A DNA stretch of 64,000 nt from the NCBI RefSeq assembly GCF_003589595.1, contig NW_020654810.1, positions 22,941,348-23,005,347 of the forward strand, written 5' to 3'. Source of the stretch: Hyposmocoma kahamanoa. Lineage: Eukaryota > Arthropoda > Insecta > Lepidoptera > Cosmopterigidae. Both the position numbers and the translations under genes were made by a program. Positions 45,063-56,831 of this stretch are shown here, piece by piece; the first letter of the stretch is position 1; every line of letters begins with the position of its first letter. Under the pieces are notes generated by a model that was not told where the DNA came from, did no database searches, and saw only the letters and a program-made list of their open reading frames with translations.

Positions 45063-45556
45063 AACCGACTTCAAAAAAAGGAGGAGGTTCTCGATTCGAC
45101 TGTATGTTTTTTGTATGTACGTTACGCGATAACTTTGATTTAAACCGATTTTGATGATTCTTTTCCAATTTGAAGAAAAATTTCCACCTCTAAGGGTGGC
45201 CAACTTTTTTTTATATCGTATGTACAATATCAAGTGACGGTACAAACAAGTTGTGCGCCTGATGGTAAGATACACGCCTGTCCATAACACTTGCAATGCC
45301 ACTCAGGCACTGCCACTGCGCCCGTCACATTGAGACGTAAATTGACTAGTCCCATGTCCCTGTAATTTCACCAGCACCCTTACCCTTCAAGACCGGAACA
45401 CAACAATGCTGACATTACTGCTTGGCGGCAGAAATAGGTAGGTGAGGTGGCAGTACTTCCTTGGACGAACTCTTTCACAAGGAGCTCTACTGCTACTAAA
45501 CTAGGGGATTAATGACTTTTGAGGTCGGTTTTTTTAGTATTTTGTACTGAGATTAT
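45063..45556 (+). mobile_element. R3 element split by an R4 insertion
   Basis: The left part (aaccgacttcaaaaaaagga to aagggtggcc) ends at about 45200. The right end (gacttttgaggtcggttttt) resumes at about 45515. R4 fills the middle. Confidence 0.75.
45228..45495 (+). repeat. R4 repeat nested in R3
   Basis: Runs from atcaagtgacggtacaaaca to tctttcacaaggagctctac, complete at both usual ends. Confidence 0.75.
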
Positions 45557-46249
45557 TATTATACATTGAAAATGACAGCGTTGTATTTGATTCATAAGTG
45601 TACTTCACATTGGATTATACTGCCGGAGGTCTAGGTTTAGTGGACGGGCGGTCCTGACATACACACGTACCGTCCTAATCTACATAATGACATTGCTACG
45701 TGTCAAACGGACAATTCACGAAATGTTAAATGACTGCTAATGGTCATTCATTTCCCTTTTAATAGTAAATAGCAAAGAATAAAAACAAAACTCTACCATT
45801 TTCACTTACAAATACAAAACTTTTCTTTTTGAATATACTACCGTACTATAATTCTAGTTTCACGTCGAAAATGGTGAACAAAACACAATAGGTACAATTA
45901 TTCCAAGATTTCAGAGGGTGGTGTTATGTACAGACCTACAGTTGGTGCCCTAAGATATCTGAACCCCTTAACCGACTATTTCGACACATCCGTAGAACAA
46001 AGGTCTATGTGTAAGACTACTTGTTCTCAGGACATAGTACATTTCGTTCGTTCTTCTTCGCTGTGGATGTCAGATTGACCGTTGTTCGATTTTATATTTC
46101 CGAAACGAAGTAAGATATATAAATTCTCAAAATACTTTTACATAGGACCCAGTTTGAATAACGAAATTGTTCTCGTAACGTACTTATTCTCTTTTCGCTA
46201 TATAATCACATCGGACTCTGTTCTTCGGATGAGTCGATTTGGTTCTGAG

Positions 46250-46838
46250 TAAAGTCCAGGGAAGTACTGCCACCTTACCTATTTCTGCCGCCAAGCAGTA
46301 ATGTAAGCATTACTGCGTTCTGGTTAAGAAGAGTAAGAGAGCTGATGAAATTACAGGCTCATGGGACTTGTTAATTTTTGTGTCAGGGTGACGGGCGCAG
46401 TGGCAGTGCCCTTAGATCTTTATGATTTAAAGCTCTGAATGGCACTGCACAGTTGCAGTGCAGAACAGTTTCTGGATAGACAGAAAATATAGAAACAGAT
46501 GTCATAAGTGAATCTTAGCGGAAACGGAAGCAGATGCGGAAGAAGAAGTGTAAATACTAGGATCTGCACGAAATAGTTCCAAGCAGGAATTGTTTTTGTT
46601 TTCATAACTGCAGTTAACACAAAACTGCAATAAAACTAGCGTCGCGCCGCCGTGTAGTCCGCGCGCTTCATCTTAAGTCTTCCGATTCAAGTTTCTGTTA
46701 TAAAAGCAGAAACGGAAACAGATGTCAAAATGCGTACGGAACATCCGCAGATGCGGAAGCAGAAGCAGAGGTCCGTTGCATCACTAGCAAGCCGCTTACC
46801 ACCAGACACACGACTTGTTCGTCCCGTTTCTTTGGTTC
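46250..46838 (-). repeat. R4 repeat split by a purine-rich insert
   Basis: R4 in minus orientation reads from tccagggaagtactgccacc to gtttctggatag (about 46482). It resumes at about 46795 with gccgcttaccaccagacaca and acgacttgttcgtcccgttt. The 310-bp insert is rich in gcagatgcggaagcagaagc words. Confidence 0.65.
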
Positions 46839-47344
46839 ATAAAAAAATCCCCGGTAGTACATCGACATGATGATATGTACATATATTTGTGTAATTCCAG
46901 TTTATCCACTGACCGATTAAATAATAAAACTGACTCCGATATTTATTTTCTAATTAATCAAAGTAAAAAATCGCTATTTAAACTTAAAAACATTAAAATC
47001 ATACATGTGAAACCTTAACATATTAGGTACGACGTAGTTAACCTGAATAAAACGTGGAGATCGGTCGTTGACCCGTATCCCGATCGATTGTCCCAGTTTC
47101 GTAGAACCTCACCGCCCATCTCTGTGGGATGGGCCGGGATCTGAATGCCCTGGATGGAAACTACGCGTCTGTTTTGATAATGACGCTACTCTACTATAGT
47201 TATATAGGGTAACATACTAACAACCTGAATTATATTATTAACATCATAAACAACAAACTTTTGTTCTATGACTTTTCACAAAACATGATAAATTTATAAA
47301 AAATAACTTTGAGTAAAAAACAATAAAAATTGTTACTTTTTTAT

Positions 47345-47615
47345 ACATATAATACCAAGCGAAGGGACGAAAAGTCGCGCGTCTTATGGTAAGCGACACG
47401 CCTATCCATAACAGTTGCAGGGCCATTCAGAGCTTTAAATCGCGAAGATCTTTTAGGCACCGCCACTGCGCCCGTCACCCTGAGACATAAGTTGACAAGT
47501 CCCATGTCCCTGCAATTTCACCAGCGCCTTTTAGCTGACATTACTGCTTGGCGACAGAAATAGGTAAGGTGGCAGTACTACCCTGGATGTACTCTTTCAC
47601 AAGGAGCTCTACTAA
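47345..47615 (+). repeat. R4 repeat
   Basis: Runs from agcgaagggacgaaaagtcg to ctctttcacaaggagctcta, with a deletion where the cttcaaaaccgg segment should be. Confidence 0.7.
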
Positions 47616-47735
47616 AAATTCACATTTAGATGGAACAAACACAAAGAAAACCAGCGACATTTTCGTCAAATCGGGGCTATTGCTATCCCAACTGAGCTAC
47701 GGAATTCGTTTCTCTATGTGCCCTTTACACATAGG

Positions 47736-48112
47736 AAATGAAACTATTTTTCCGGACTTAAATCGGGTATATTTGTTTTTTCAAACAAACCAATAATTAT
47801 CATAATTTGTTACAATAAAATCATTTGTAAAACAATGTATCGTAAATTGGAATGTTTCTTTGTAAAATTAAAAATAAGGTATTTAATTAATAACTTTTGT
47901 AACTGTACTGAAAAAATAGCGCGTTTTGCATTAATATTAGACATAACTGGTTGATTACTGTACCACCTCAACCTCAGTCAACCGTGACCATGGGACCTGT
48001 AAAGGGCCCGCAACGTTGGTGTGTTTGAAAAAACAAATATACGCGATTTAAATCTGGAAAAATAGTTTTATTTCCAATGTGTAACAATCACGAAAACCTA
48101 AGAACTCGATAA
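47736..48112. mobile_element. R5 foldback with long centre
   Basis: The left arm aggaaatgaaactatttttc and the right arm gaaaaatagttttatttcca are inverted. The centre contains cctgtaaagggcccgcaacg. Confidence 0.75.
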
Positions 48113-48296
48113 TAATATTACATTTTGTCAAAAATCTAAACACCGTTTATTAATTACGTATTATCATCACAGACCATATATTACTTCCGTGATTACCATA
48201 TAGTAACGACATGCGAAAAATCTATACCGGTTAATTGTTTTGTATTATTAATTGTAAACTTTAAAATAAAATTATAACTTTTTATAAAAAAAAGAT

Positions 48297-48549
48297 CTCA
48301 AAAGTTCGTACAATTATATATATTTGCCAAATTTTACTGAAACCGGTTACCGGAAAATGCGCGAAACCGTATTCCTCCCCTCCTAACTTGCCACCCTTAG
48401 AGGTGGAATATTTGGGACCAATATTGAGGCACGCTCTTTCCAACAAAAAAGAATGATCAAAATCGGTTTACAAAGTTATCGCGTCACGTACACACACAAA
48501 AAAGAAACCAGTGGAATTGAGAACCTCCTCCTTTTTCGAAGTCGGTTAA
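48297..48549 (-). mobile_element. R3 element, internally deleted
   Basis: Minus orientation, ending cctcctcctttttcgaagtc ggtt. Shares accggaaaatgcgcgaaacc with other copies. Confidence 0.7.
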
Positions 48550-48869
48550 AAATAAAAAATTAGGGACTAATTTTCTTAGTTTAGAGTTGATAATATCACC
48601 ATACTTAGAACGCCCTTAACCTTTCAAAGCCATATAAAATTTTTAAAACCTACAGACATTACAGGTTGCCTACCATTTTGTCTAGCATTGACGTCAGAGC
48701 TAACATCGATCAGTCTAGGCCCCCTATCCTGCCTGCACCCCCGCCCACTGGCTTATGCAACTCCGCTATGTTTTTGCGACACTCTCATAACATTTATTAT
48801 TTTTTGTAGCTTGCGAGAGATGTGTAGAACTGCGGAAATTTAAAAAAGTGTACTATTCTTAAAGTTGTA

Positions 48870-49120
48870 GAAAAGGAAACTATTTTTTTTTTCAAACCTA
48901 ATACGCGTATATTTATTTTTTCAAACGAACCAACATTTCGAGCCCCTTTCAGGTCCCATAGTCACGGTTGACTGAGGTGGTAGTCATCAACCAGATAATA
49001 GTATATTAACATTAATATTACCCATAATATTATGTTTGTTTGAAAAACAAATATACGCTATTTCGATCTGAAAAAATAGTTTCATTTCCTATATGGAATA
49101 ATCGCGAAAACCTAAGAACT
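48870..49120. mobile_element. R5 foldback
   Basis: The left arm is eroded (ggaaactatttttttttt). The centre has cccctttcaggtcccatagt and the right arm is gaaaaaatagtttcatttcc, followed by tcgcgaaaacctaagaact. Confidence 0.7.
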
Positions 49121-49574
49121 ATTAAACTTATTCTATGTAGACTTATTATGTACAAGTCTGATTTTGTTCAAATTGGGTTTCCTAAGCCAAAACCATCAGA
49201 AAAAAATAACACATCAATTAGTTTAAACAGATTTAAGGTATCTTTTTAAATAACGAAGTTTTCTTGTAGAAAAAGGTACACATATGATAAAAATTCTAAC
49301 GTCTAAAGGATTCGTGTGTAGTTGTCCTTCTATTAACGAAAGTTTAGTTTGTGATTTCTGATCGAAATCAATTTGCACATGTTTAAAGAGCATCTATACC
49401 TTTTTACAGTTTTTTTTCATTCTGGATGTAAGTCATTATCTTTTAAACTAATAATCAAGAGAAAAAAAAATAATATTTCCATGTTTCCACATGGAAATAT
49501 TATAGCATAATTTATTTAGTCCTTTGGCATACCATATTAGAATATATGTATTTATATGAATGTAACGAGACTTA

Positions 49575-49849
49575 GGGTCGTATTCTAGAACTCTACTCAA
49601 TGCTCAAGTCAGGATTGCACTGGAAATACGACCCTAATGGCAGGGACTTGAGTATGATTTCGAGTGCTTTAAACCATACTCAAATCCTGACTTGAGCATG
49701 GAGTAGAGTTCTAGAACTTAAGGATTTGAGTATCGTTTAAAACACTCCAAATCATACTCAAGTCCCTGCCATTAGGGTCGTATTTCCAGTGCTTGTGTGT
49801 CCAGTGCAATCCTGACTTGAGCATTGAGTAGAGTTCGAGAATACGACTC
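49575..49849. mobile_element. Harbinger-like MITE with very long arms
   Basis: The element begins gggtcgtattctagaactct and ends, inverted, agttcgagaatacgactc. The arms pair over about 110-120 bp, with 15 extra bases (about 49792-49806) in the right arm. Flanking tta at 49572-49574 and 49850-49852 is a 3-bp duplication of PIF/Harbinger type. The right arm and its surroundings create a spurious minus-strand frame at 49711-49965. Confidence 0.82.
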
Positions 49850-49954
49850 TTAGTCCGAATCATATTAAACGTTAACTGTTTTTTGCGTCTCCTGTAGAGT
49901 TGGGTTTTTTGATTTGAACCCTTTTTCACTAGAGCCACAGATATATTGTGTGTG

Positions 49955-50122
49955 TATTTGTACATTACCCTGTTTATAATCTTAGTATGTCTTGTTAAGC
50001 ACCGCCTGTAAATTATCGTGAACCCAACTCTTCGGTTGACTGGTATAGAATGTCTAATGGCATTAATTCCGCAATTTGTACTGGTTTGTGTGCAGTAAAG
50101 TTTATTTATTTATTTACTAGCA
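49955..50122 (+). repeat. LINE 3' UTR remnant with (ttta)n tail
   Basis: Contains ggttgactggtatagaatgt and aatggcattaattccgcaat, followed by gcagtaaagtttatttattt, a common lepidopteran LINE 3' end. Confidence 0.55.
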
Positions 50123-50436
50123 ACACTAACATTATGTTCATAACACATTTTTACTTATTTCACTTGGGTGTTCTACATTGTAAACACAACAGTTGTAAGT
50201 GTTGACGGCAATTTCAAAACAACAATCATAAACTAAATTAAAATGAAAAAATATTAAATTGAAGTTTAAATAAATAGACAACATTTCCTTTAATTTCATT
50301 ACGAAAATTCAACTTAATTTGTTTGGTTATTAATATTGGAAATATTGCATTATGTAACGTTTGAAATAGGATTTAATTGGTATGTTTAGTAGGTAGCTTA
50401 ATAGAAGAACGGTAGTAGTCCAGTGGGAGAACGATT

Positions 50437-51010
50437 GCAATTAAAGATGGGAAAAACAGCTTATTTTTGAAACGTATAAACGTTATGCTTTTTTTAAAAA
50501 AAAGCGTGCTTTTTTAAACGCTTTTTAGTTAGAAGCTAACAAAATCGTTTAGAAAACATTTAAGCGCATAGACTTTTATGTTGAAAAAAGCTTGCAACGT
50601 TGTGTTGATAGCGAAACGTAAGAGTAGACCACTAAAGGTATTAAGATAAGTAAGTTTTTTTTGTAAAAAACGAGTTATATTTTTATTATGACATAACATT
50701 ATTATATTAACATTTTGTTCATTGGCGTTTAAAAGCGTTCAAAAACATAAGTTGTTTAACTTTTGTAGTTGTTAACCGTTGAAGTGGAAAAAAACTGCTT
50801 ACTTTTTTAACATTAAAACGTACGTTTAAAAAGCGTGCCTGTAAAAGCGCTTTTTAGTTTGACGCTTAAAAAGTCGTTTAGAAAAACTTTTAAGCGCATA
50901 GACTTTACGTTTAAAAACAATGCTTACACTTAAAATTAAAAACGTGCTTTTTTTGCGTGATTTTCAAAAACAGACTTTTTTAAATGCTTTTCGTTTAAAC
51001 GCCCACTGCT
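50437..51010 (+). repeat. R7 AT-rich repeat, copy 1
   Basis: Built of aagcgtgctttttta and tttaagcgcatagactttta words repeated two to three times. The end reads tttaaacgcccactgctagt. The inverted second copy is at 60634-61085, sharing agtagaccactaaaggt. Confidence 0.65.
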
Positions 51011-51284
51011 AGTTACAATACAATACAATAGTATTCTGTTTTGCACACAAGAATAAATGCATTTAAAAAAGACAGGCAAAACATTTATAACATTTATAGC
51101 ACGCTAAAATAAATACATTTTAAAAAAAGCAAAACGCAAAAGGCAGTTACAGAAGAAACGAAGGTGTTTGGCCATGCATAATTTTAATGATCTTTTGCGG
51201 GAAGTGAAAAAATACAGTTTTTGAGTTAATACACTATGCAATATCGTGATGTAACCTGCATATAGAAAAATGTGGTAAAACTTC

Positions 51285-51375
51285 CAACCCGCATTGAGCC
51301 AGAGTGGTGGCTATAGCCTAAACCCTCCTTTGAGGCGACTCGTGCCCACCAGTGGAACGTGTAGAATTGATGATG
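51285..51375 (-). repeat. LINE 3' end remnant
   Basis: aacccgcattgagccagagt and gaggcgactcgtgcccacca resemble the 3' terminus of a lepidopteran RTE-like LINE. The strand is uncertain. Confidence 0.4.
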
Positions 51376-51399
51376 AAGTACGTTTAAAATAGCATTTGA

Positions 51400-51530
51400 C
51401 GACCTCCGTGGTCGAGTGCCTTGCGCGCCGGCTTTCATGATGTCGCGATCTCTGAGGTCCCGGGTTTGATCCCCTGCTAGGTCAGTGCAGAAAAACTTAC
51501 TTAACTATCTTGTCTCGAGTCTTGGTGTTA
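51400..51530 (+). mobile_element. SINE-D, tRNA-derived
   Basis: cctccgtggtcgagtgcctt and ggtcccgggtttgatcccct are A- and B-box-like, followed by gcagaaaaacttacttaact. Confidence 0.65.
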
Positions 51531-52099
51531 GTGGTACCGTCATTGTTTCCGATTTCCAAAACACAAGTGCTTTGGAGTCGAAGCAACTTATTATATGATG
51601 TTGCCTAATATTTATTTATTTATTAATATTATCTAATTTCAAAGTGTAGTTCATTCTAAAGTTCTGCAAAAAAAAACGCGACAACTTGTGTTCAACACTT
51701 AAGATATCTCTTTTACAACAAAGAGGCCTACGCCTCGAGCGTTAAGGATTTTGCAATGAGCGTCCGTACCGTTTTCAGGAAGAACACTTCCGCAACGATT
51801 ATGAAACGTTATGGGCTCATTACCTCGATGCGTACGCGCAGCAGACATTCACGTTTATTTACAAAACGAGTTTTTATGCGCGTTACCCAACTCTGCATTT
51901 TGATAGTCATTTTTATGCGCTGCTTTTTTAATGCAACGTTTTGATTTCATTAGTGTTTGCTGGTTTGATAAAAAACTAAATCCGTTTTTATCATTTTTAA
52001 CCCACTTCCAGCTATGACGTAAGGTCGTTTGGTAACGTTGCAAAATTGTTAGTAGTCTATAATTAAAAGAAATAATAAAACTTGCTACGTATAAATAAT

Positions 52100-52712
52100 T
52101 CTAAGAAGCTCTTTCAGCGGGCATTCGTTCCACGTTCTCTCCTAGCCCCGGGGGGTTGTTCCTTTTGGGCGGGCGGCTGGAGGGGCGCTAGTACTGGGCG
52201 GGGGAGGGGGACTCCAGCGTCAACGACCGCCACTCGCCTGTCTGCGAGCGCGGGAGTACACCGCCGCCCGTTGCACTCGTCTCACATGTATTGAAACTCT
52301 GATATTTCCCAGTATTTCGTGACTGTGTCGATCACGTCCTTGCCCCGCAAGGCAGTGCTCGTACGTGAGCAGAAATTGCTTACAAATAATTAACCGTTCA
52401 TTGTCATCGCGCCGCGTTAAGTGCCGGTTGTGGTGAGACACACACGCGACCACTTTCGCGTCAATTAACCACGTCCATCGACTATCGCCAATCACGCTAG
52501 CACGTGGCTGTTCAGCCGGCAGAATTCCGTCCCGTTGACAGATAATCCTTGGTATTCTGTTGAGCGACTTCCATTGTGACATATAGCGTGAAGCGTGCGA
52601 GACAGCATCTATCTAAAATAGACGTTTTTATTTACGAACAATGCACCGCTAGCTTCCTAGTGCGGTGACGGCTTAAGAATTATGTTATTTTGAATTGAGT
52701 CGGAACGTCATT
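52100..52712. promoter_or_regulatory. CpG-rich region upstream of the 52.7 kb exon
   Basis: The GC and CpG content rises sharply compared with the rest of the window (for example gcgggggagggggactccag). It leads directly to a coding-like exon, as expected of a promoter and 5' leader. The minus-strand frame at 52220-52582 has no domain I know and is probably a by-product of the composition. Confidence 0.4.
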
Positions 52713-52940
52713 ATGGTGAAATTGAGTCTCGCGATGGTTGTCGGAGTGGCGCCGGCGCTGGTGTCGTGGTGGCGCGGAAAAGAACCTCAATTGCCGCCGC
52801 CGCTGATCATTCCGAGTCCCACATCAGAGAAGGTTTCGCTATGGCCGCCGCGTCGTTCGCCATCCCTTTCCGACTGCCTGGAGAGCAGCAGCGACGAGGA
52901 GTCAGCCCGATCGATTGTCTGCCACGTCAGGCCGAAGCTA
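52713..52940 (+). CDS. Candidate first coding exon, product unknown
   Basis: 76 codons from an ATG at 52713 to a strong gtaagt donor, ending in phase 0. It reads MVKLSLAMVVGVAPALVSWW, a hydrophobic start that could be a signal anchor. A Pro-rich linker (PQLPPPLIIPSPTS) follows, then Ser/acidic sequence (SLSDCLESSSDEESARS). Composition is coding-like and unlike the flanks. I do not recognise the protein. As it lies downstream of the LRRFIP2-like exon, on the same strand and in the same exit phase, it may be an alternative first exon of that gene. It could equally start a separate gene. Confidence 0.45.
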
Positions 52941-52944
52941 GTAA

Positions 52945-53980
52945 GTTTTAATAACCAGGTCATTGCACTATTCCTGTATGCACTTTTCTAGCAACTGCTT
53001 ACCAATCCTTCAAACGTCAAAAAATAGTATAAGTAATTGCAACAAAAACATTTCTATTCGTATAGGTTTACGCAAATTAGCGTACAATGTGACTTTCTCT
53101 ACCACGCCTTACGACGCAATTTATGAACATTATAATTGGTGATATGACAATTCGCTGCAATCGTCGACAAACGTATAATCTTGGCGATTATTTGAGTGAA
53201 AGCAAGTCTTATGTAAATAACAATGCAATCTGATTGCCATATCTGTTTTATTTGAGATTCGTAACGTTATGTAAAACAAGCTCTACATTGTATAGACAGA
53301 TAATATATCGATGCCTTACTTTTTCAAACTCGTATTTTATAAAGAATGATTATGCAAGAGATGACAAAACTTTCTATTGATTTTAAATTTCTTATGAAGA
53401 GTGTTAATTTGAAAGCATTACTTGAAGAAAAGGTAAAAACTAGTGTGTGAATTTGAAGGAAACGTGATTTGAAATCAGCCTGCAAAATTTGTATATACAA
53501 TCCATTTTTTGCATTTCAGTAACTTTGTGCTTTAAGATACGAGTTTGAGAAACTAAGGCGACGATATTAAGGAATTCAATTCCTATCGACTTGCCTTAAT
53601 AACATTTTTTGTATGCGAAACGCCTGAGAATTATCCGACAATCTAACCGCATAACGCGTTGTTTTTTCGTACAAAACGCCTGACTGTTCTTTCCGACCAT
53701 GTAAGATGCCTATCGCCGAGTTCCCTTGCCATGGCACAATGCTGCGTAGCAAGCAATTGTCTTTTTTGTTCCTACAAAATAACGACCATGTTCCATATTA
53801 TACGAATTTGTATGACATATCGATTCGTAAAATGTGCAATTTGCGAATATGATACCGCAAGTGTGACGTTCTATAATAGGAAGTACGATACTAGTTATTT
53901 TTGTTTCAGACGTGCTAGTGTTTTTGGAAAAAATAATTGTTTCAGTTAAAGTGGTTATAGTTAATCTGTATATATTTTGA
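52945..53980. other. Intronic, nothing recognised
   Basis: About 1 kb without a gene. The overlapping frames at 53659-53991 have no domain. Confidence 0.4.
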
Positions 53981-53984
53981 CTGT

Positions 53985-54125
53985 CGAGCACAGGCCTCTT
54001 CTCACAATGGGATGGCTTGGTCTATTGTTCCCAGGCGGACTCAGTGCGGATAGTGAACTTCACACACATAATTAAATTGCTTTGTAGAGGTTTCTTCACG
54101 ATGTCTTCTTTTGCGGAAATTTGAT
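53985..54125 (+). repeat. Dispersed lepidopteran repeat (gagcacaggcctcttctcac)
   Basis: Also contains aacttcacacacataattaa and ttcttcacgatgtcttcttt. This is a common interspersed repeat in moth and butterfly genomes, probably a LINE 3' part. Confidence 0.6.
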
Positions 54126-54599
54126 ATTAAACGCGCACAAATTCCGAAACATGTTTCAATTTTTTCAGCAGAAACACATGTTACAACTGCAATATTATGA
54201 TTTTATGCTTAAAGAGCATTGCACTGAAAAGGGTCTAACTCAGCAAATACTGCGGCGGAGCCACAGCGCTGGTGTTCAGTGGACCCTTTTCGAAGTGGCG
54301 GATTTAAAAGTAAAATAACAAATAAAAAGAAAAAAAAATGTGGACGCGTAATAAGTACAACATATAAATAACTTAATTACTTCAGAAAAAATTAAATTAC
54401 CGTATGCCTACAGCTCTCAATTAGTTCACTCTGTCCTCATGTATTTTATGTTTCTCGGTGCGTTATACAAATAAAATTTCTCATGGCGTATTTTGCAGTA
54501 TTAAAATGTGCTCTCTGAGTTCATTTTTGGAAATATAAACGGATTTTTGTGGTTAATAGGATAATCTGGCATTAATTTATAGGCTTTGCACAACTAACT

Positions 54600-54879
54600 T
54601 TCTTGATCCTCTTAGTCCCAGCTTAAGGCTGCCTTTCCACCAGAGATGTTCGAGGTAGCGAGGCGGTGCGAGGATGTGTAGCGGCGCTGTGAAACGGTGT
54701 GATATTTTCCACCAAAGCTGTGCGAGGATGCGTTACAAACTCTCTTTAGCTATGCGCGGGCGGGGTACGGTGTGGTAGGGTGAGCGGTGACGATGTGTCA
54801 GTTAGTGTCACACTTTCAGTAACTCCAGTTTCCTACACCGTTTCGCACAAATTCCTCGCCCGCATCCCTCGCACACATC
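54600..54879. repeat. GC-skewed repeat around MITE-C
   Basis: Recurrent gaggcggtgcgaggatgtg and tgtgcgaggatgcgttac words, with ctttccaccag at 54632. Similar words (ttttccaccggagctgtgct, aagcgaggcgagg) return at 55200-55235, after MITE-C. An older element may have been split by MITE-C. Confidence 0.4.
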
Positions 54880-55157
54880 TCGACTCCTCTTACGTAAAGT
54901 ATCGTATGTCGAAATTGCTAAGTTTACAGGGGAGCGTTTTAAAGTTCTGAATTTACTGAAAGAGTGATCATCTAATAGATCATATAACCGATATCTAGGA
55001 TTTTATAATACTCTATGTGAGTAACGAGCTTTGCCGAATAAAACTGAGAAATGCTAAAGTCACGTGTTATACTTATTTCAGTGAATTCAGAAGTTTAAAA
55101 GGCTCCTCTGTAAATTTGGCAATTTCGACATACGATACTTTACGTAGGAAGGGTCGA
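54880..55157. mobile_element. MITE-C copy 2
   Basis: Left end tcgactcctcttacgtaaag, right end ctttacgtaggaagggtcga. The inner arms gtatcgtatgtcgaaattgc and aatttcgacatacgatac pair almost perfectly. Confidence 0.78.
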
Positions 55158-55636
55158 CTCTCGCTATTTTGTATGTACGAATACTTAGCTCCGTTAACCC
55201 TTTTCCACCGGAGCTGTGCTAAGCGAGGCGAGGAACATGAAGTAATCCTATTGGTGGATTTTTTCCTCGCCTAAAGCTGAGTTCTTTTGAGATCCACTCT
55301 TCACCACTGGTATCTAGTATGGTGTCTGATAACTTGCTTTGATTTTTGGGGTATACATCTTGGTGTAATGTAATATATTACTCCTGGATGTTGCGCTATT
55401 CGCAAAGCTCATAAAACATTTTTTTAGCTGTACTGTCCCACTCTACCCTCCTTATCTTACATAACGTAATTGAATTTTTTAACGAAATTGTGTTATTAAC
55501 TTATCTGGGATCTGCGGCACAAGTTCTACAACTCCCTCTTATCGGGTTTTCTATGTCTTATTTAGTTTCTGTTTCATTGGTAATTAAAATCAGAGTAATT
55601 ACGATTCACGACAACAAAATTACGTATTTAATCATC

Positions 55637-55940
55637 TCAGTACAGATTCCTAAAAAAACCGACGTCAAAAATTAGTGGAATTACATCTATTTGCCAAGTT
55701 TTATTGAAATCGGCTAACGGAAAGTGCGCGAAACCGGAAAACATCCCCTAGTTCCTCCCTTAGAGGTGGAATTTTTTCTTCAAATTAAAATGGGACCAAT
55801 ACTGAGGTGTCCTTTTTCCAATAAAAAAAGAATTTAAATCGGTTCACAAATGCCAAAGTTATCGCGTTATACATATACATTCAAAAAAAACAGAAGAGTT
55901 TCGAATTGAAAACCTCCTCCTTGTCTTTGAAGTCGGTTAA
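55637..55940 (-). mobile_element. R3 element, minus orientation
   Basis: Runs from taaaaaaaccgacgtcaaaa to gtctttgaagtcggttaaaa, with the centre shortened. Confidence 0.72.
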
Positions 55941-55944
55941 AAAA

Positions 55945-56565
55945 TATTAAAGGAAATATTTTTGTTCGTTACGTTATCCTCGCAATTAAAACTTTAATAA
56001 CGTTAATTAAAGACACCAAATAGGCGGTTAATTATCTCTCTCAAGCCTACGTTCATCCCACAGATATGTCGCTGAGTCACGTTTAGAACCGTACGGCTCA
56101 GAATAACCCCCTCTTATGTGTTCCCCGCAATTTATATTCCCATAATCATTAGGATAGTTGTCGACGCGTGCTTTCAATCACGTAGGGTGGCCAAACATTC
56201 ACATTTCAATGGGACGTTTGTTTTCAAAGCTAATTGACGTGAATTCCAACACGAGACATTCTTCCGTTTTACAAACTATTTATCATTCGTTATCTTTTTA
56301 CATGTAACCGCTTCATTGAGGAGCATCCGCTTTTCCACTGGGCCATTACCGCGAGTCTCAGAGAGAAAACTGAACTACCTGACCTAATTTTGACTTTTCA
56401 GATGGTTATAAATGATTTTGGTTTGGGTCTATACTGGGAAACACATATATAAACATGTATACATGCTAAAATTATCTGGATGTAATTGACCTACGAGTAG
56501 CTCAAATCTTATCACTTTTGCACCAAAGTTTCCAGGTAAAAATATATAGCTCATACCACTATATT
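55945..56565. other. Intronic, nothing recognised
   Basis: No gene, RNA gene or clear repeat seen in this stretch. Confidence 0.4.
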
Positions 56566-56570
56566 TATTT

Positions 56571-56760
56571 GACAACCTCGATGGCTCAGCGGTAAATATA
56601 ATTGCACTAAATGAGGAGATCCTGGGTTCAATTCCCAGCATCCAATTTGCGAATCCCATTTTTCTAAATTGGTCCGATACCAGATGGTCTGCACTACACG
56701 TTGCACCAACCCTAGCTTGGATAGGCAAAAGCTCCGTTCATTAGGGGTCAACATTGTTTG
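56571..56760 (+). mobile_element. SINE-E, tRNA-derived
   Basis: acctcgatggctcagcggta (A-box-like) and cctgggttcaattcccagca (B-box-like), followed by a body with ggtccgataccagatggtct. It has no anticodon arm that would make a working tRNA. Confidence 0.6.
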
Positions 56761-56831
56761 AGGTCTTGAAGACCCAGATCAAATGCACTAAATCCAGTAC
56801 TCAGTATAGGGAATTTCCTAGTTTGACACCA

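Noticed and set aside
49711..49965. Minus-strand frame of 84 codons
   Set aside because: It falls on the right arm of a palindromic MITE and adjacent non-coding sequence.
52220..52582. Minus-strand frame of 120 codons
   Set aside because: No domain, no splice support, and its composition follows from the CpG-rich region upstream of the 52.7 kb exon.
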